DNA of 64,000 nucleotides, from the NCBI GenBank assembly GCA_963713965.1, contig OY970217.1, positions 62,001-126,000 on the forward strand. The letters run 5' to 3'. Shown here in pieces: positions 25,969 to 34,995 of the stretch; position 1 is the stretch's first letter, and every line of letters begins with the position of its first letter. Under the pieces are notes generated by a model that was not told the DNA's origin, searched no databases, and was given only the letters and a program-made list of their open reading frames with translations. This DNA is from CALAGB01 sp963713965 (GTDB lineage: Bacteria; Chloroflexota; Chloroflexia; Thermomicrobiales; Thermomicrobiaceae). The translations under genes were made by a program, and so were the position numbers.

Positions 25969-27572
25969 AGAAACTCGTCACTCTTGGCGCGTCCCAGAAA
26001 GAGTGCTGGGATGATCGCGATCAGACAGATGACCGCGGCAACGCTAAATGTGTCCCGGATGATCGAAAGAGTCAGCGGAATGGCTTTGTCAGTCGCGTAC
26101 ATCTGCTGCCGGGCAAGATACTCACCCAGCGTTTCACCGGTCTTTTGTGGCAGCGGCGGCAAATTGATCAAAGCGTGATTGAGGCGACTCACGGCCCAAC
26201 CAGTCAGCGCCGATATGCCGATTGTCATTCCCAGAAGACGCATCACAATCACAATTCCGGAGGCGATTCCAAGATCGCGGGAGCGGGCGGCATTGATTGC
26301 CGCAGCCCCGACGGGCGCGATGACCAACCCGAATCCGAAGCCGCAAATGGCGAGATCGCGCGACATGCTCAGTACCTGCAGATCGTTTGGCCAGCTACTC
26401 ATCAGCCAGAAGCCCAGGCTCGCCAAGGCGAGTCCCACCAGGACCACAATACGATACCCAAGCTTCGTCGTTAATCGGCCACCCACCAGTGCTCCGACTG
26501 CCATCAGCGAGCAGAACGCGCCGAGCAGTTCAGCACTCACGATCTCGCTGCGATGCTCAGTGGAGGCAATGAGCGCGACCTGCAATGGGACGTTGACCAT
26601 CGCCGCCATCAACGCGGCGCCAACCAGTGCGTTGGTCGCGTTCGCCGATGAGAAGAGGCGGTCTCGAAACAGGTTGAGTGGGATCAGCGGGTGTCTGACA
26701 CGGAGTTCGACGATCACGAGACCTATGAGCGCGAGGATTCCAAGAGCGATCAGGGGGATCTGATAATTTGATAACGGATTCGCCGATGATCCGAGTGGGT
26801 GCTGACCGTTCGGGCCGGTCGATTCTGACCCGGACGATACACCGAGGTTGATCAACAGGAGCGCCAGTGAGAGCAGTGCCGCACCCGGCAAATCAATGGG
26901 ACGGCGCTCCTGCGTGCTTGGCACTCCTTGCCGCCAACTTCGGAGTAGCATGGCACCAACGACGAGTCCGATCGGAACGTTGAGCCAGAAGACTCCGCGC
27001 CACGTACCGAAGATCTGTGTGAAGCCGGCGCCCCATATCGGTCCCAATACCCAGCCGAGCGTGTCTACGGCAGCGACGATGCCGAGAGCCGCCGCTCGGC
27101 GATCCCGCGGAAGGACGTCACCTACCAGCGCCATCGAGATCGGGACCATGGCGCCGCCGCCGAAGCCCTGAATGGCACGAGAGGCGATTAGGACCGGCAG
27201 TGAATGCGCCGTTGCGCACAGACCCGAACCGACCAGAAAGACGCCCAGAGCCAGCAGGAATGCGTTTCGCCGTCCGAAGATGTCCGAGAATCGACCCAGG
27301 AGCGGGATAGTGAGCGTATATGCCACCAGATAGCCTGTAACGACCCACACGTAGCGGTCTGCCTCTGCCGTATTTACGTCCAGATCAGAGAGCATTCGCG
27401 GAAGTATTGGGGCGATGACGGTGAGATCGAGCGCCGCGACCAGCACCACGACCAGTGCTGGCGCGACGAGCGACAGAGGACGAGAGATAGCTGATTGTTC
27501 CAAGTCAGGAGCTAGACGTTTGGCTTGTTGATCGTCACTGACTCGTTCTGTTTGGTCAGTAGAAGCGTCCAC
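25965..27572 (-). CDS. MFS drug/lipid exporter, DHA2 (14-helix) type, P55-like
   Basis: 535 residues with about 14 hydrophobic segments. Family motifs: LDLTVIAPILP (motif C-like start of helix 1), GRFSDIFGRRNAFLLAL (motif A), and GFGGGAMVPISMALVGDVLPRDRRAAALG. It overlaps the upstream lipoprotein gene by about 61 bases, so the true start may be further in. The pairing lipoprotein-DHA2 exporter matches the lprG-p55 operon of mycobacteria, in which LprG and P55 move triacylglycerol or lipoglycans to the envelope. The transported substrate here is unknown. Confidence 0.85.
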   Translation of the reverse strand: MDASTDQTERVSDDQQAKRLAPDLEQSAISRPLSLVAPALVVVLVAALDLTVIAPILPRMLSDLDVNTAEADRYVWVVTGYLVAYTLTIPLLGRFSDIFGRRNAFLLALGVFLVGSGLCATAHSLPVLIASRAIQGFGGGAMVPISMALVGDVLPRDRRAAALGIVAAVDTLGWVLGPIWGAGFTQIFGTWRGVFWLNVPIGLVVGAMLLRSWRQGVPSTQERRPIDLPGAALLSLALLLINLGVSSGSESTGPNGQHPLGSSANPLSNYQIPLIALGILALIGLVIVELRVRHPLIPLNLFRDRLFSSANATNALVGAALMAAMVNVPLQVALIASTEHRSEIVSAELLGAFCSLMAVGALVGGRLTTKLGYRIVVLVGLALASLGFWLMSSWPNDLQVLSMSRDLAICGFGFGLVIAPVGAAAINAARSRDLGIASGIVIVMRLLGMTIGISALTGWAVSRLNHALINLPPLPQKTGETLGEYLARQQMYATDKAIPLTLSIIRDTFSVAAVICLIAIIPALFLGRAKSDEFL

Positions 27573-28240
27573 GTCGTCTCAGAGTTCCCTCCGTTGCCAC
27601 TGGAATCGTGCAATACCAGCTTGACAACATCGTTCGTCTGTTTGTCGACCCAGAGTTCGACCGGAATCGAATCACTGTTCAGCGCACCACCCGCGATCGG
27701 CTGCGCATCCGACTTCTTCACCGTTCCGGTGATGTGGTACGCGTCCTTACCATTTACGGTGTCCGTTCCCGCGATCTTCGGGTCTTGTAGGTTTCGAATT
27801 ACGTGCGAAATTCCCTGGTCTGTGTTGAATAGCACCGCAGGATCGTACCCGAGATCGGATGGTGCTTTCTCCCAGGAACCAGAAATCGGATTCGTCATGT
27901 ACTCATCGGTACCGATCGACACAAGGCTGATCGAGAGATTGGCACCAAGAAACGTCACGTTCGCCTTCGCCTGCGCGCTGTCCGGACGCTTCAAGTCACC
28001 GTTGGCTCCGTGCAGTTTGATGGTTCCGTTTTGATCGAGTGCGACGTTGCCGTCGACAGTGAGATCAAAATGGAGCGAATTCGTCTGGTCAAAGCGATCT
28101 GCCGTCGAGTTCAAGATGTCCTGAACTGAAACCGCGGTCGGCGACGGAGTCGCTGTCGGTGAATTCGAGCCTCCGCAGTCAACAAGGGAAAAAATCCCTA
28201 TAATGGCTGACATCATGAGGATCGCATGGTGGAATCTCAT
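27512..28240 (-). CDS. LppX/LprAFG-family lipoprotein
   Basis: 242 residues from ATG 28240: signal MRFHHAILMMSAIIGIFSLVDC, with Cys at the lipobox (LVDC). A Ser/Thr/Pro linker (SNSPTATPSPTAVS) follows, then the LppX/LprAFG fold (PF07161): SLHFDLTVDGNVAL, KRPDSAQAKANVTFLGANLSI, GTDEYMTNP, IPVELWVDKQTNDVVKL. Members hold lipids in a hydrophobic pocket. The gene directly precedes the DHA2 exporter. The N-terminal extension up to 28291 lacks signal character. Confidence 0.8.
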   Translation of the reverse strand: MRFHHAILMMSAIIGIFSLVDCGGSNSPTATPSPTAVSVQDILNSTADRFDQTNSLHFDLTVDGNVALDQNGTIKLHGANGDLKRPDSAQAKANVTFLGANLSISLVSIGTDEYMTNPISGSWEKAPSDLGYDPAVLFNTDQGISHVIRNLQDPKIAGTDTVNGKDAYHITGTVKKSDAQPIAGGALNSDSIPVELWVDKQTNDVVKLVLHDSSGNGGNSETTWTLLLTKQNESVTINKPNV

Positions 28241-28432
28241 CTGCGCTCTACTCCAATTTGTTCGCTGATCGGCGAAAACCAATGCTATCACAGAGGTTTA
28301 CGCATCAATCGGTCCAGCTTTTGCGGATGTACGGTCACCATGGTACGATTTTGCGGCCAAAGCGCGAACGTCGATCCCCAGTCATTGAGTAGTCCGGCAC
28401 GGTCTTGCTGAAGGAGTGAAGGCGCGACAGCG

Positions 28433-29320
28433 GTGGATGAGCTACGCGTTATCATTGGAGCCGGAACTGATACCGGGTCCGTTCGCGAGCAGAACGAAGA
28501 CGCCGTCTTCGTCAGCGACGCTCAGACGGACGACGTTGCCGACAACGGGATGCTCGTCGCCGTCGCGGATGGCATGGGCGGGTATCAGCGTGGTGAGGTC
28601 GCGGCACGCATCGCGATCGATACGCTGCGCTCTGAATACTTCGATACCGAGGTTGAATCCAACGATATTCCCCTCCGGCTGAAACAGGCATTTCGTAAGG
28701 CAAACGAGCTAATCTTCGACAACGGGTCGGCCACGGGCGAACAGAACATGATGGGTACGACGCTCGTCGCAGCCGTTATTCGGGGACCCGACCTGACCGT
28801 TGCCAACGTTGGCGATAGCCGCGCCTATCTGGTGCGAGCCGATCGCTTGACGCAGGTTACTCGTGACCACTCGCTTGTCGCTGAACAAGTGGCGGCCGGC
28901 GCCATGACCGAGCAGGAGGCTCGCGAGAGCCAGCATCGCAACATCGTCACACGCGCGCTTGGGCATCGACAACGCGTCGACGTCGACATCTTCGAGATTC
29001 GCCTCCTGCCTGAAGATCGACTCCTCCTGACCAGCGATGGGCTTCACGACTATGTCGACGAAGACGAGATGGTTTCGGTGTCGCTGAGCAGGCATCCAGA
29101 GGACGCCTCGCGGGAACTGGTGAATCTGGCCCTCGAACACGGTTCGAACGATAACGTCACAGCCGTGGTTGTCTGGGCGGCTCCGGCAGGCGTCTCCACC
29201 GAACGAACCTCTGAGCAGGAGATGGAAGAGGAGCGCGCCAGCTATCTTATCCCGATGCTGGTCGTCCTGGCGCTGTTGGTCTTTGTCGCGATTGTCGTGC
29301 TGATCCTCTATCTCGGCTAA
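28433..29320 (+). CDS. PP2C-type Ser/Thr protein phosphatase, membrane-tailed
   Basis: 295 residues from GTG 28433. PPM motifs in order: GTDTGSVREQNEDAVFV (metal Asp), VAVADGMGGYQRGEVAAR, MMGTTLVAAVIRG, ANVGDSRAYLVR, TRDHSLVAEQVAAG, NIVTRALGH, LLTSDGLHDYV and HGSNDNVTAVVVW. The metal-binding Asp residues are all present. The C-terminus has one membrane helix (YLIPMLVVLALLVFVAIVVLILYL), so the enzyme faces the cytoplasm. It is like PstP of Actinobacteria, which opposes PknB-type kinases. The FHA proteins 4 kb away fit the same signalling system; no kinase is present in the window. Confidence 0.9.
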   Translation: MDELRVIIGAGTDTGSVREQNEDAVFVSDAQTDDVADNGMLVAVADGMGGYQRGEVAARIAIDTLRSEYFDTEVESNDIPLRLKQAFRKANELIFDNGSATGEQNMMGTTLVAAVIRGPDLTVANVGDSRAYLVRADRLTQVTRDHSLVAEQVAAGAMTEQEARESQHRNIVTRALGHRQRVDVDIFEIRLLPEDRLLLTSDGLHDYVDEDEMVSVSLSRHPEDASRELVNLALEHGSNDNVTAVVVWAAPAGVSTERTSEQEMEEERASYLIPMLVVLALLVFVAIVVLILYLG

Positions 29321-29366
29321 TGCCAGTCTCCCCATCGTTCAACTCTGATTCCGAGGCGCAGTTTTC

Positions 29367-30269
29367 ATGACCGAGTTCTCTCCCTCACGTCACTCAGGTG
29401 CACCACAACGGCCGATCGTGGACGCCCACACCCACATCTTCCCGCCCGAATTCGCTCGTGATCGGTCGTCGATCGGTGTACGAGACGAGTGGTTCGCCGG
29501 ACTCTACCAAAGCCCTAAGTCGCTGCTGGCGAGCGAAGAAGACATCCTTGCCAGTATGGACGAGGCTGGGTTCGCCTTCTCGATCGTCTGCGGATTCCCC
29601 TGGAAGGACGCCGGGCTGTGCCGAGAGCACAACGACTATCTGTTGGAGGTTGCGGCGCGCCATCCCGGACGGATCGCCGTGGTAGCCACGGTTTCGCCGA
29701 TGCAGCGGGGGGCGGCGCAAGAGGCGGAACGGTGCCTCAAGGCGGGCGCCGTGGGCATAGGCGAGCTGAATGCTGATGCGCAGGGATTTGATTTGAACGA
29801 CCCGGGGCCGCTGGCAACGGTGGCCGCAGTATGTCGAGGTCTTGGTCGACCGATCCTCTTTCACGTCAGCGAGCCAGTGGGGCATCTCTACCCAGGCAAG
29901 GGATCGTCAACGCCCGATCGCCTTCTTCGATTCCTACTCGAGTTTCCCGAGTTGACGGTTGTGGCGGCGCATTGGGGCGGCGGACTGCCGTTCTACGAGC
30001 TCATGCCTGAGGTTGCCGAGCAGACACGCAACGTCGTGTATGATTCCGCGGCATCCACCTATCTCTATCGCTCGCACGTCTTCCCGACCGTGATCGATCT
30101 GGTTGGCAGTGACCGAGTGATGATGGCAACCGACTATCCCGTGCTGCGGCAGGACCGTTTCGTGAAGCGTATTGAAAAGCACAACCTGTCCGACGACGTG
30201 ATGGACGCCATTCTGTGGCGCAATGCGGCGCGCGTATACGGGCTGCGGCTTGAAGGGGTGGGGCAGTGA
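29367..30269 (+). CDS. Amidohydrolase-2 family protein (ACMSD-like)
   Basis: 300 residues. Metal-site motif VDAHTHIFPPEF near the N-terminus, then FSIVCGFPWKDAGLC, HVSEPVGHLYPG, VVAAHWGGGLPFYELMP and MMATDYPVLRQDRF, giving the HxH...H...H...D set of PF04909. Members are decarboxylases or hydrolases of aromatic or small organic acids; the substrate cannot be read from sequence. Its stop overlaps the start of ruvA (GTGA), so the two are cotranscribed. Confidence 0.85.
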   Translation: MTEFSPSRHSGAPQRPIVDAHTHIFPPEFARDRSSIGVRDEWFAGLYQSPKSLLASEEDILASMDEAGFAFSIVCGFPWKDAGLCREHNDYLLEVAARHPGRIAVVATVSPMQRGAAQEAERCLKAGAVGIGELNADAQGFDLNDPGPLATVAAVCRGLGRPILFHVSEPVGHLYPGKGSSTPDRLLRFLLEFPELTVVAAHWGGGLPFYELMPEVAEQTRNVVYDSAASTYLYRSHVFPTVIDLVGSDRVMMATDYPVLRQDRFVKRIEKHNLSDDVMDAILWRNAARVYGLRLEGVGQ

Positions 30270-30847
30270 TCAGCGGTGTTCGTGGGCAAATCGTGTCAAA
30301 GGTCCCCGGCGCCGTGCTGGTCGATCTGCATGGACTGATCCTTAAGGTCCTGACGTCGCAAACGACGATCAGTGATGTCGGTGATCCTGGTGACCAGGCC
30401 GAGTTCTTGACGCATCTCTACGTCCGCGAAGATCAACTGACGCTGTTTGGGTTTGCCACTCAAGATGAACTCGATTTGTTCGAGCTATTACTCACGGTGA
30501 GCGGTGTGGGGCCACGAGTCGCTCTCAGCGTTCTCTCGACCGCGCGTCCAGACGAGATCCACGCCGCGATCGAGTCTGAGGACGTCAACCTGCTGAGTCG
30601 TGTCCCCGGCATTGGGAAGAAGACGGCAAGCCGCATCATCTTCGACCTGCGCGGGAAGCTACCCGAGAGAGTCGGGGAAGGCGTCGTGCCGATGGGGGCG
30701 CAAGACCAGGAGGCGCTGGACGCGCTGCAGTCGCTCGGCTACTCGATGGCCGAGGCCCGCTCGGCACTCGCGGGCGTTGATCGATTCGAAGGTCAGACAT
30801 CGGAAGAGCGCGTATATGCCGCTCTGCAAACGCTTTCTCGAAACTGA
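30266..30847 (+). CDS. ruvA: Holliday junction DNA helicase subunit RuvA
   Basis: 193 residues from a GTG overlapping the stop of the preceding gene. Domain I OB fold (MISGVRGQIVSKVPGAVLVDLHG), helix-hairpin-helix motifs LLTVSGVGPRVALSVLST and LLSRVPGIGKKTASRIIFDLRGKL, and a C-terminal UBA-like domain III (EALDALQSLGYSMAEARSAL). RuvA tetramers bind four-way junctions and recruit RuvB. ruvB and ruvC are not in the window. Confidence 0.95.
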   Translation: MISGVRGQIVSKVPGAVLVDLHGLILKVLTSQTTISDVGDPGDQAEFLTHLYVREDQLTLFGFATQDELDLFELLLTVSGVGPRVALSVLSTARPDEIHAAIESEDVNLLSRVPGIGKKTASRIIFDLRGKLPERVGEGVVPMGAQDQEALDALQSLGYSMAEARSALAGVDRFEGQTSEERVYAALQTLSRN

Positions 30848-30865
30848 GGAACTGAACGTCTACGA

Positions 30866-32212
30866 CTAATGACGGTTGAGCCGACGCTCGACCGCTCGTG
30901 CGTGAGCAGTCAGTCCTTCAGAGCGTGCGAGCTTGGCCGCGGCTGGACCCAACTTCGCCAGCCCACTCTCATTGATGCCCACCACGCTAATGATCTTGAT
31001 GAACTCTTCCACGTTGATCGGTGATGAGAACCGAGCCGTCCGACCGGTCGGCATCACGTGACTCGGTCCAGCGGTGTAGTCACCCAACACCTCGGGCGAG
31101 GCTTCGCCCACGAAGATTCCACCCGCGTGCTTGACATTGTCGAGCTGTGACCAGGCGTCCTGAATTAACAAACAGAGGTGCTCCGGCGCGTAGTCGTTGG
31201 CGATTTCGAACGCTGTCGAAAGGTCGGGAACGACCACGATGGCACCGTTGTTCTTCAACGATTCACTCGCGATCTCGGCGCGTTCCAGCCCTGGAAGCTG
31301 CTCGGCGAGCTGCTCCTCGACCTTGTCCGCGAGGTCCTCGGAGGTCGTCAGCATGACGGCGCTGGCTAACGGATCGTGCTCTGCCTGGGCCAGCATGTCC
31401 GCAGCGCACAGATCGGCACGTGCGGAGCCATCGGCAATCAGCAGTGTCTCGGTCGGGCCGGGAAGCTGGTCGATGTCCACATCGCCAAATACCCGCTTCT
31501 TTGCCAGGACGACGAAGATGTTCCCCGGGCCGACGATCTTGTCGACGGCCGGGACGCTCTCGGTGCCGTACGCCATGGCGGCGATAGCCTGTGCTCCACC
31601 GACTTTGTAGACGCGATCGATACCGGCAATGCGCGCAGCGGCCAAGATGAGCGGGGATATCGACCCATCTCGATTCGGCGGGGCACAGGCGATAATGTCG
31701 TTGACGCCCGCGACTCGAGCCGGAACGGCCGACATCAACAGCGAAGATGGATAGGGTGCTCGACCAGCAGGCGTGTAGACGCCAACCCGCTCCAGAGGAC
31801 GCAAGATCTGTCCGAGCGTCCCTGCGTCATCAACATGAATCCAGGACGAGCGCAACTGTCGACGGTGAAAGCTCTCGATTCGGTCGTGCGCAACGCGCAA
31901 AGCGTCGAGTACGTCCTTCGGCACGAACTCGAAAGCGCGATCGATCTCGTCGTCGGACACACAAATTTGGTCGACGCGCGCACCGTCGATTTCAGACGTG
32001 TAATGGGCCAGAGCTGCATCGCCGCCACGTCGCACGTCTGCGAGAATGCGGTCGACCACTTGAGCCGCCGTCAAATCCTCCCCGAAGACGCGGCGCACAC
32101 CCTCCTGAACGGCCGGCGGTAGTTCGGTCGACTCGAGCCTCCGATTGCGCAAGACGAATTGCCGCGCGTCAGCGACGTCCTTGAAGACGCGCACAACGTC
32201 GTTGCCGTTCAT
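30866..32212 (-). CDS. hisD: Histidinol dehydrogenase
   Basis: 448 residues. Motifs LERVGVYTPAGRAPYPSSLLM, KVGGAQAIAAMAYGTESVP, DKIVGPGN, QLPGPTETLLIAD, ADMLAQAEHDPLASA (zinc Gln/His), NDYAPEHLCLL and GDYTAGPSHVMPT are those of HisD. It makes L-histidine from L-histidinol in two NAD-dependent steps. The start overlaps the end of hisG (32209), so hisZ-hisG-hisD form one operon on the minus strand. Confidence 0.96.
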   Translation of the reverse strand: MNGNDVVRVFKDVADARQFVLRNRRLESTELPPAVQEGVRRVFGEDLTAAQVVDRILADVRRGGDAALAHYTSEIDGARVDQICVSDDEIDRAFEFVPKDVLDALRVAHDRIESFHRRQLRSSWIHVDDAGTLGQILRPLERVGVYTPAGRAPYPSSLLMSAVPARVAGVNDIIACAPPNRDGSISPLILAAARIAGIDRVYKVGGAQAIAAMAYGTESVPAVDKIVGPGNIFVVLAKKRVFGDVDIDQLPGPTETLLIADGSARADLCAADMLAQAEHDPLASAVMLTTSEDLADKVEEQLAEQLPGLERAEIASESLKNNGAIVVVPDLSTAFEIANDYAPEHLCLLIQDAWSQLDNVKHAGGIFVGEASPEVLGDYTAGPSHVMPTGRTARFSSPINVEEFIKIISVVGINESGLAKLGPAAAKLARSEGLTAHARAVERRLNRH

Positions 32213-33228
32213 TCCAATCCCTTTGCTGCTTCAACCAGATGATTGAACGCCGAAGACTCGCCGTCGAACACGTAGTCCGGCGACGTGACAGTGATGCCGC
32301 TGCTTCCGCCTCGTCGAAGGTGGTCGACCGCGGAGAGCAATCGATCCGCCGGGACGATGATCGTCACGGCAAACCACTTCTCTCGTCCGTTGTCACCATT
32401 TGGATAGACGCTGGCGATCGTCGGTCCCTGCCGACCGGCGGTCTCGACCTGCGAGGTAACGTGACGGGCGACCGACTCGGGGGAATCACCGGCGACATTC
32501 GCGGTGATCAAACGAAACTTTCGCGTCCGCAGACGTGCTTCGGCCAGCTCAACAATTGAACGCGCTACCTCTAGCTTCTCGGGACAGCGCTTGAAGCCGC
32601 GGCGTGATGCGATCAGACAGGCCTGCGCGCGCAAGATCACGCCGCCGTTCAACACTCGCAGCCGATTGTCCCGCAACGTGACGCCGGTCTCAGAGAGGTC
32701 CGTGATGATGTCGGCATAGCCTAACACTGGTGCCGCCTCAAGGGCTCCATGGGCGTCTACAAGCGTGAAGTAGTTGATGCCGTGTCGGTAGAGGAAGTCT
32801 CTGGTCAGGTTTGGAAACTTGGTCGCGACACGGAGCGTGCGACCAGTGCGTTTGAAATCGATCGAGAGATCGGCAAGGTCAGAAACTGTCGTCACGTCGA
32901 GCCAGCCTTCAGGGGTGGCAATGACGAGCTCGCAGCGGCGGAACCCGAGGTCGTCCATGACGACGATCACGTTCGGATCGTCGAGCCCAGACTCAGCAAC
33001 GAGATCGAGCCCGGTGATGCCGAGATCCGCGCTCCCTTCTGAAACCTTGTGCACGATATCCTCAGTGCGTTGGAAGAGGACCTCGATGTCCGGGAGCCCA
33101 CTCAGACGACCAATGTACTGGCGCGGATTAGGACGCCAGACCGGCATGCCGCAGCGCTCCAGAAACTGGGACGTTGCTTGCTCGTAGCCGCCCTTTGAAG
33201 AGATCGCAAGACGTAGCTGCTCAATCAT
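32209..33228 (-). CDS. hisG: ATP phosphoribosyltransferase
   Basis: 339 residues from ATG 33228. HisG fold: LRLAISSKGGYEQATSQFLERCG, SADLGITGLDLVAES, RVATKFPNLTRDFLY, VLGYADIITDLSETG, with a C-terminal extension containing the ferredoxin-like regulatory fold (WFAVTIIVPADRLLSAVDHLRRGG). It catalyses the first step of histidine synthesis. The 339-residue length with a C-terminal domain suggests the long form, which does not normally need HisZ, yet a hisZ-like gene overlaps it by 8 bases upstream. Confidence 0.9.
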   Translation of the reverse strand: MIEQLRLAISSKGGYEQATSQFLERCGMPVWRPNPRQYIGRLSGLPDIEVLFQRTEDIVHKVSEGSADLGITGLDLVAESGLDDPNVIVVMDDLGFRRCELVIATPEGWLDVTTVSDLADLSIDFKRTGRTLRVATKFPNLTRDFLYRHGINYFTLVDAHGALEAAPVLGYADIITDLSETGVTLRDNRLRVLNGGVILRAQACLIASRRGFKRCPEKLEVARSIVELAEARLRTRKFRLITANVAGDSPESVARHVTSQVETAGRQGPTIASVYPNGDNGREKWFAVTIIVPADRLLSAVDHLRRGGSSGITVTSPDYVFDGESSAFNHLVEAAKGLE

Positions 33229-34744
33229 CGATTGCAGTCCGTACTTGGTCGGCATGATTCGTCTGCGTGAAGCGCTCGACTTCGATTCCGCCTCTGTTGT
33301 CGACTACCACAAGCGCATCGATCCCGTGGCGCTGTGCGAAGCGGCGATTTGCCGAGACTGATCGACCACGTACATCGAGCTCGACGAAGTCGCCCCGCCC
33401 CCGCATCTCTTCGGCGACTCGAATAGCCGCCGCCATCGCGCTCTCGTTGACCGGAACGACCAGAGTTCTCGAATGATCGTGAACCAACGGCAATTCGGCC
33501 ACTTCGGCGATTCGCTCGAGACCGTAGGTGAACCCGGACGCCTCGAGTGGTTGTCGGGCTCCAAGGGTTTGAGCGAGGTCGTCGTATCTGCCGCCGCCGC
33601 AGAGCTGTACCTGCTGCGACTCGTCCGCATAGATTTCGAACAGCATGCCGGTATAGTAATGGAGTCCGCGACCCAGGCCGGGACTGAGTTCGATGCCGTC
33701 CGCATCATGTCCGAAGACTGCCAGCAACTCGAGCACTTGCTCGATCCGTTGAATCGGCTCGTCATTGAGATCGTGCGCTTGAACCAGACTGCGAAGCTCC
33801 GGTAGAACCTGTGTTGGAGATCCCCGCAGCCGAGAAAGCTGCTTCACGAACTCGAACGCTTGCCGAACGTGCCCCTCGTCGCTGTGGCGGTTCATCTTGT
33901 CGACCACACCGGCGACGATCTCTTCGGGCGTCCTCGTTCCGCCCTCGGTCTGCACTCCGACTTCATTCAGGACCGCGAGCACCCAGCCCTCGAGCTGCTC
34001 GGACGGAATCTGACCGAGCGTTCCGCTCATCTGATCGAACAGATCGGTAAGCCGGTCGCCGCTGGTCAATCCGGCGATCTCTGTCTCAAGATCGACTGGT
34101 CGTCCCTTTCTCAAGCGCTCCATGCTCCAGAGCAGCCAGTCCCGCGCTCGGTGGCGCAGCGGCAGTCGATCCAGGTATTCCAGCACGAGACCGACGTGTC
34201 CAAGCACCAAATGTCCGCGAACTCCGACAGATTTCAACCCCTCCAGCGCCAGGTGTATGACCTCGGCGTCCGCCAACGGTCCAGTAGCGCCGAGAAGCTC
34301 GCAGCCCACCTCGGTGAATTGGCGCGTCCGACTCGCCTGCGGCTTTTCGTAGCGAAAGACTGAGCCGGCGTACGAAAGGCGAAGCGGCAGCGGCTGTGAC
34401 TGCATCGAGTCGACGTACATGCGCAGGATCGACGCGGTGTGTTCTGGTCTCAACGCGATGTCCCGCTCGCGGTATCGGAATGCATACATCTGAGCGACCC
34501 GCTCTCCGCCTGACTTCCGCAAAAAGAGCTCGGTCGGCTCGACGATGGGCGTATCGACCTGCCGATATCCGTGCCGAGCAATGGCGTCGATCAGCCGCTG
34601 ACGCACGCCGTCGAGGCGCTGAAATTGGTCGGCGTCGAGATCGGTCATCCCACGTAGACGCTCTAGCTGCGGCTGGCGGTCGCGAGATTTTTTCGGTCCG
34701 GATTGATCGGACAACTGATGCGTTCCTTGCTTGTCTGCTGTCAT
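33221..34744 (-). CDS. hisZ: HisZ/HisS-like class II synthetase paralogue with anticodon-binding domain
   Basis: About 507 residues if started at ATG 34744; ATG 34648 (MTDLDADQFQRLDG) is a good alternative, removing a poorly conserved 32-residue extension. Class II core: IVEPTELFLRKSGGE, VFRYEKPQASRTRQFTEVGCELLG (motif 2), GLHYYTGMLFEIY and LCGGGRYDDLAQ, FTYGLERIAEV (motif 3). The YYTGMLFE form is more HisZ- than HisS-like. An anticodon-binding domain follows (RTLVVPVNESAMAAAIRVAEEMR...VELDVRGRSVSANRRFAQRHGIDALVVV), which many HisZ lack. HisZ is the regulatory subunit of HisG. I call it hisZ from the overlap with hisG; hisS is possible. Confidence 0.7.
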   Translation of the reverse strand: MTADKQGTHQLSDQSGPKKSRDRQPQLERLRGMTDLDADQFQRLDGVRQRLIDAIARHGYRQVDTPIVEPTELFLRKSGGERVAQMYAFRYRERDIALRPEHTASILRMYVDSMQSQPLPLRLSYAGSVFRYEKPQASRTRQFTEVGCELLGATGPLADAEVIHLALEGLKSVGVRGHLVLGHVGLVLEYLDRLPLRHRARDWLLWSMERLRKGRPVDLETEIAGLTSGDRLTDLFDQMSGTLGQIPSEQLEGWVLAVLNEVGVQTEGGTRTPEEIVAGVVDKMNRHSDEGHVRQAFEFVKQLSRLRGSPTQVLPELRSLVQAHDLNDEPIQRIEQVLELLAVFGHDADGIELSPGLGRGLHYYTGMLFEIYADESQQVQLCGGGRYDDLAQTLGARQPLEASGFTYGLERIAEVAELPLVHDHSRTLVVPVNESAMAAAIRVAEEMRGRGDFVELDVRGRSVSANRRFAQRHGIDALVVVDNRGGIEVERFTQTNHADQVRTAIDD

Positions 34745-34995
34745 GAGTCGGAATCGGAGCGAGCGCAAATCACGGTCGTTCAGTCTATCACGCACCCGGT
34801 GTCCGAGCGCTCCAGAAGATTGAGAATCTGTTGAGAACCGTTCAACCAGAAGGAATGTTCGTTTCGGTCCAACGTTCCGACAATTCAACGAAATTGTGAC
34901 GCGGATGTGACGCCTCTTTAACGCCTCCAGACCTATGCTGGTCCGGGGCAGGGTGCTCTTCTTTGGCGCGCAGCCCTGGTAGGAGGCTGGTTGAG

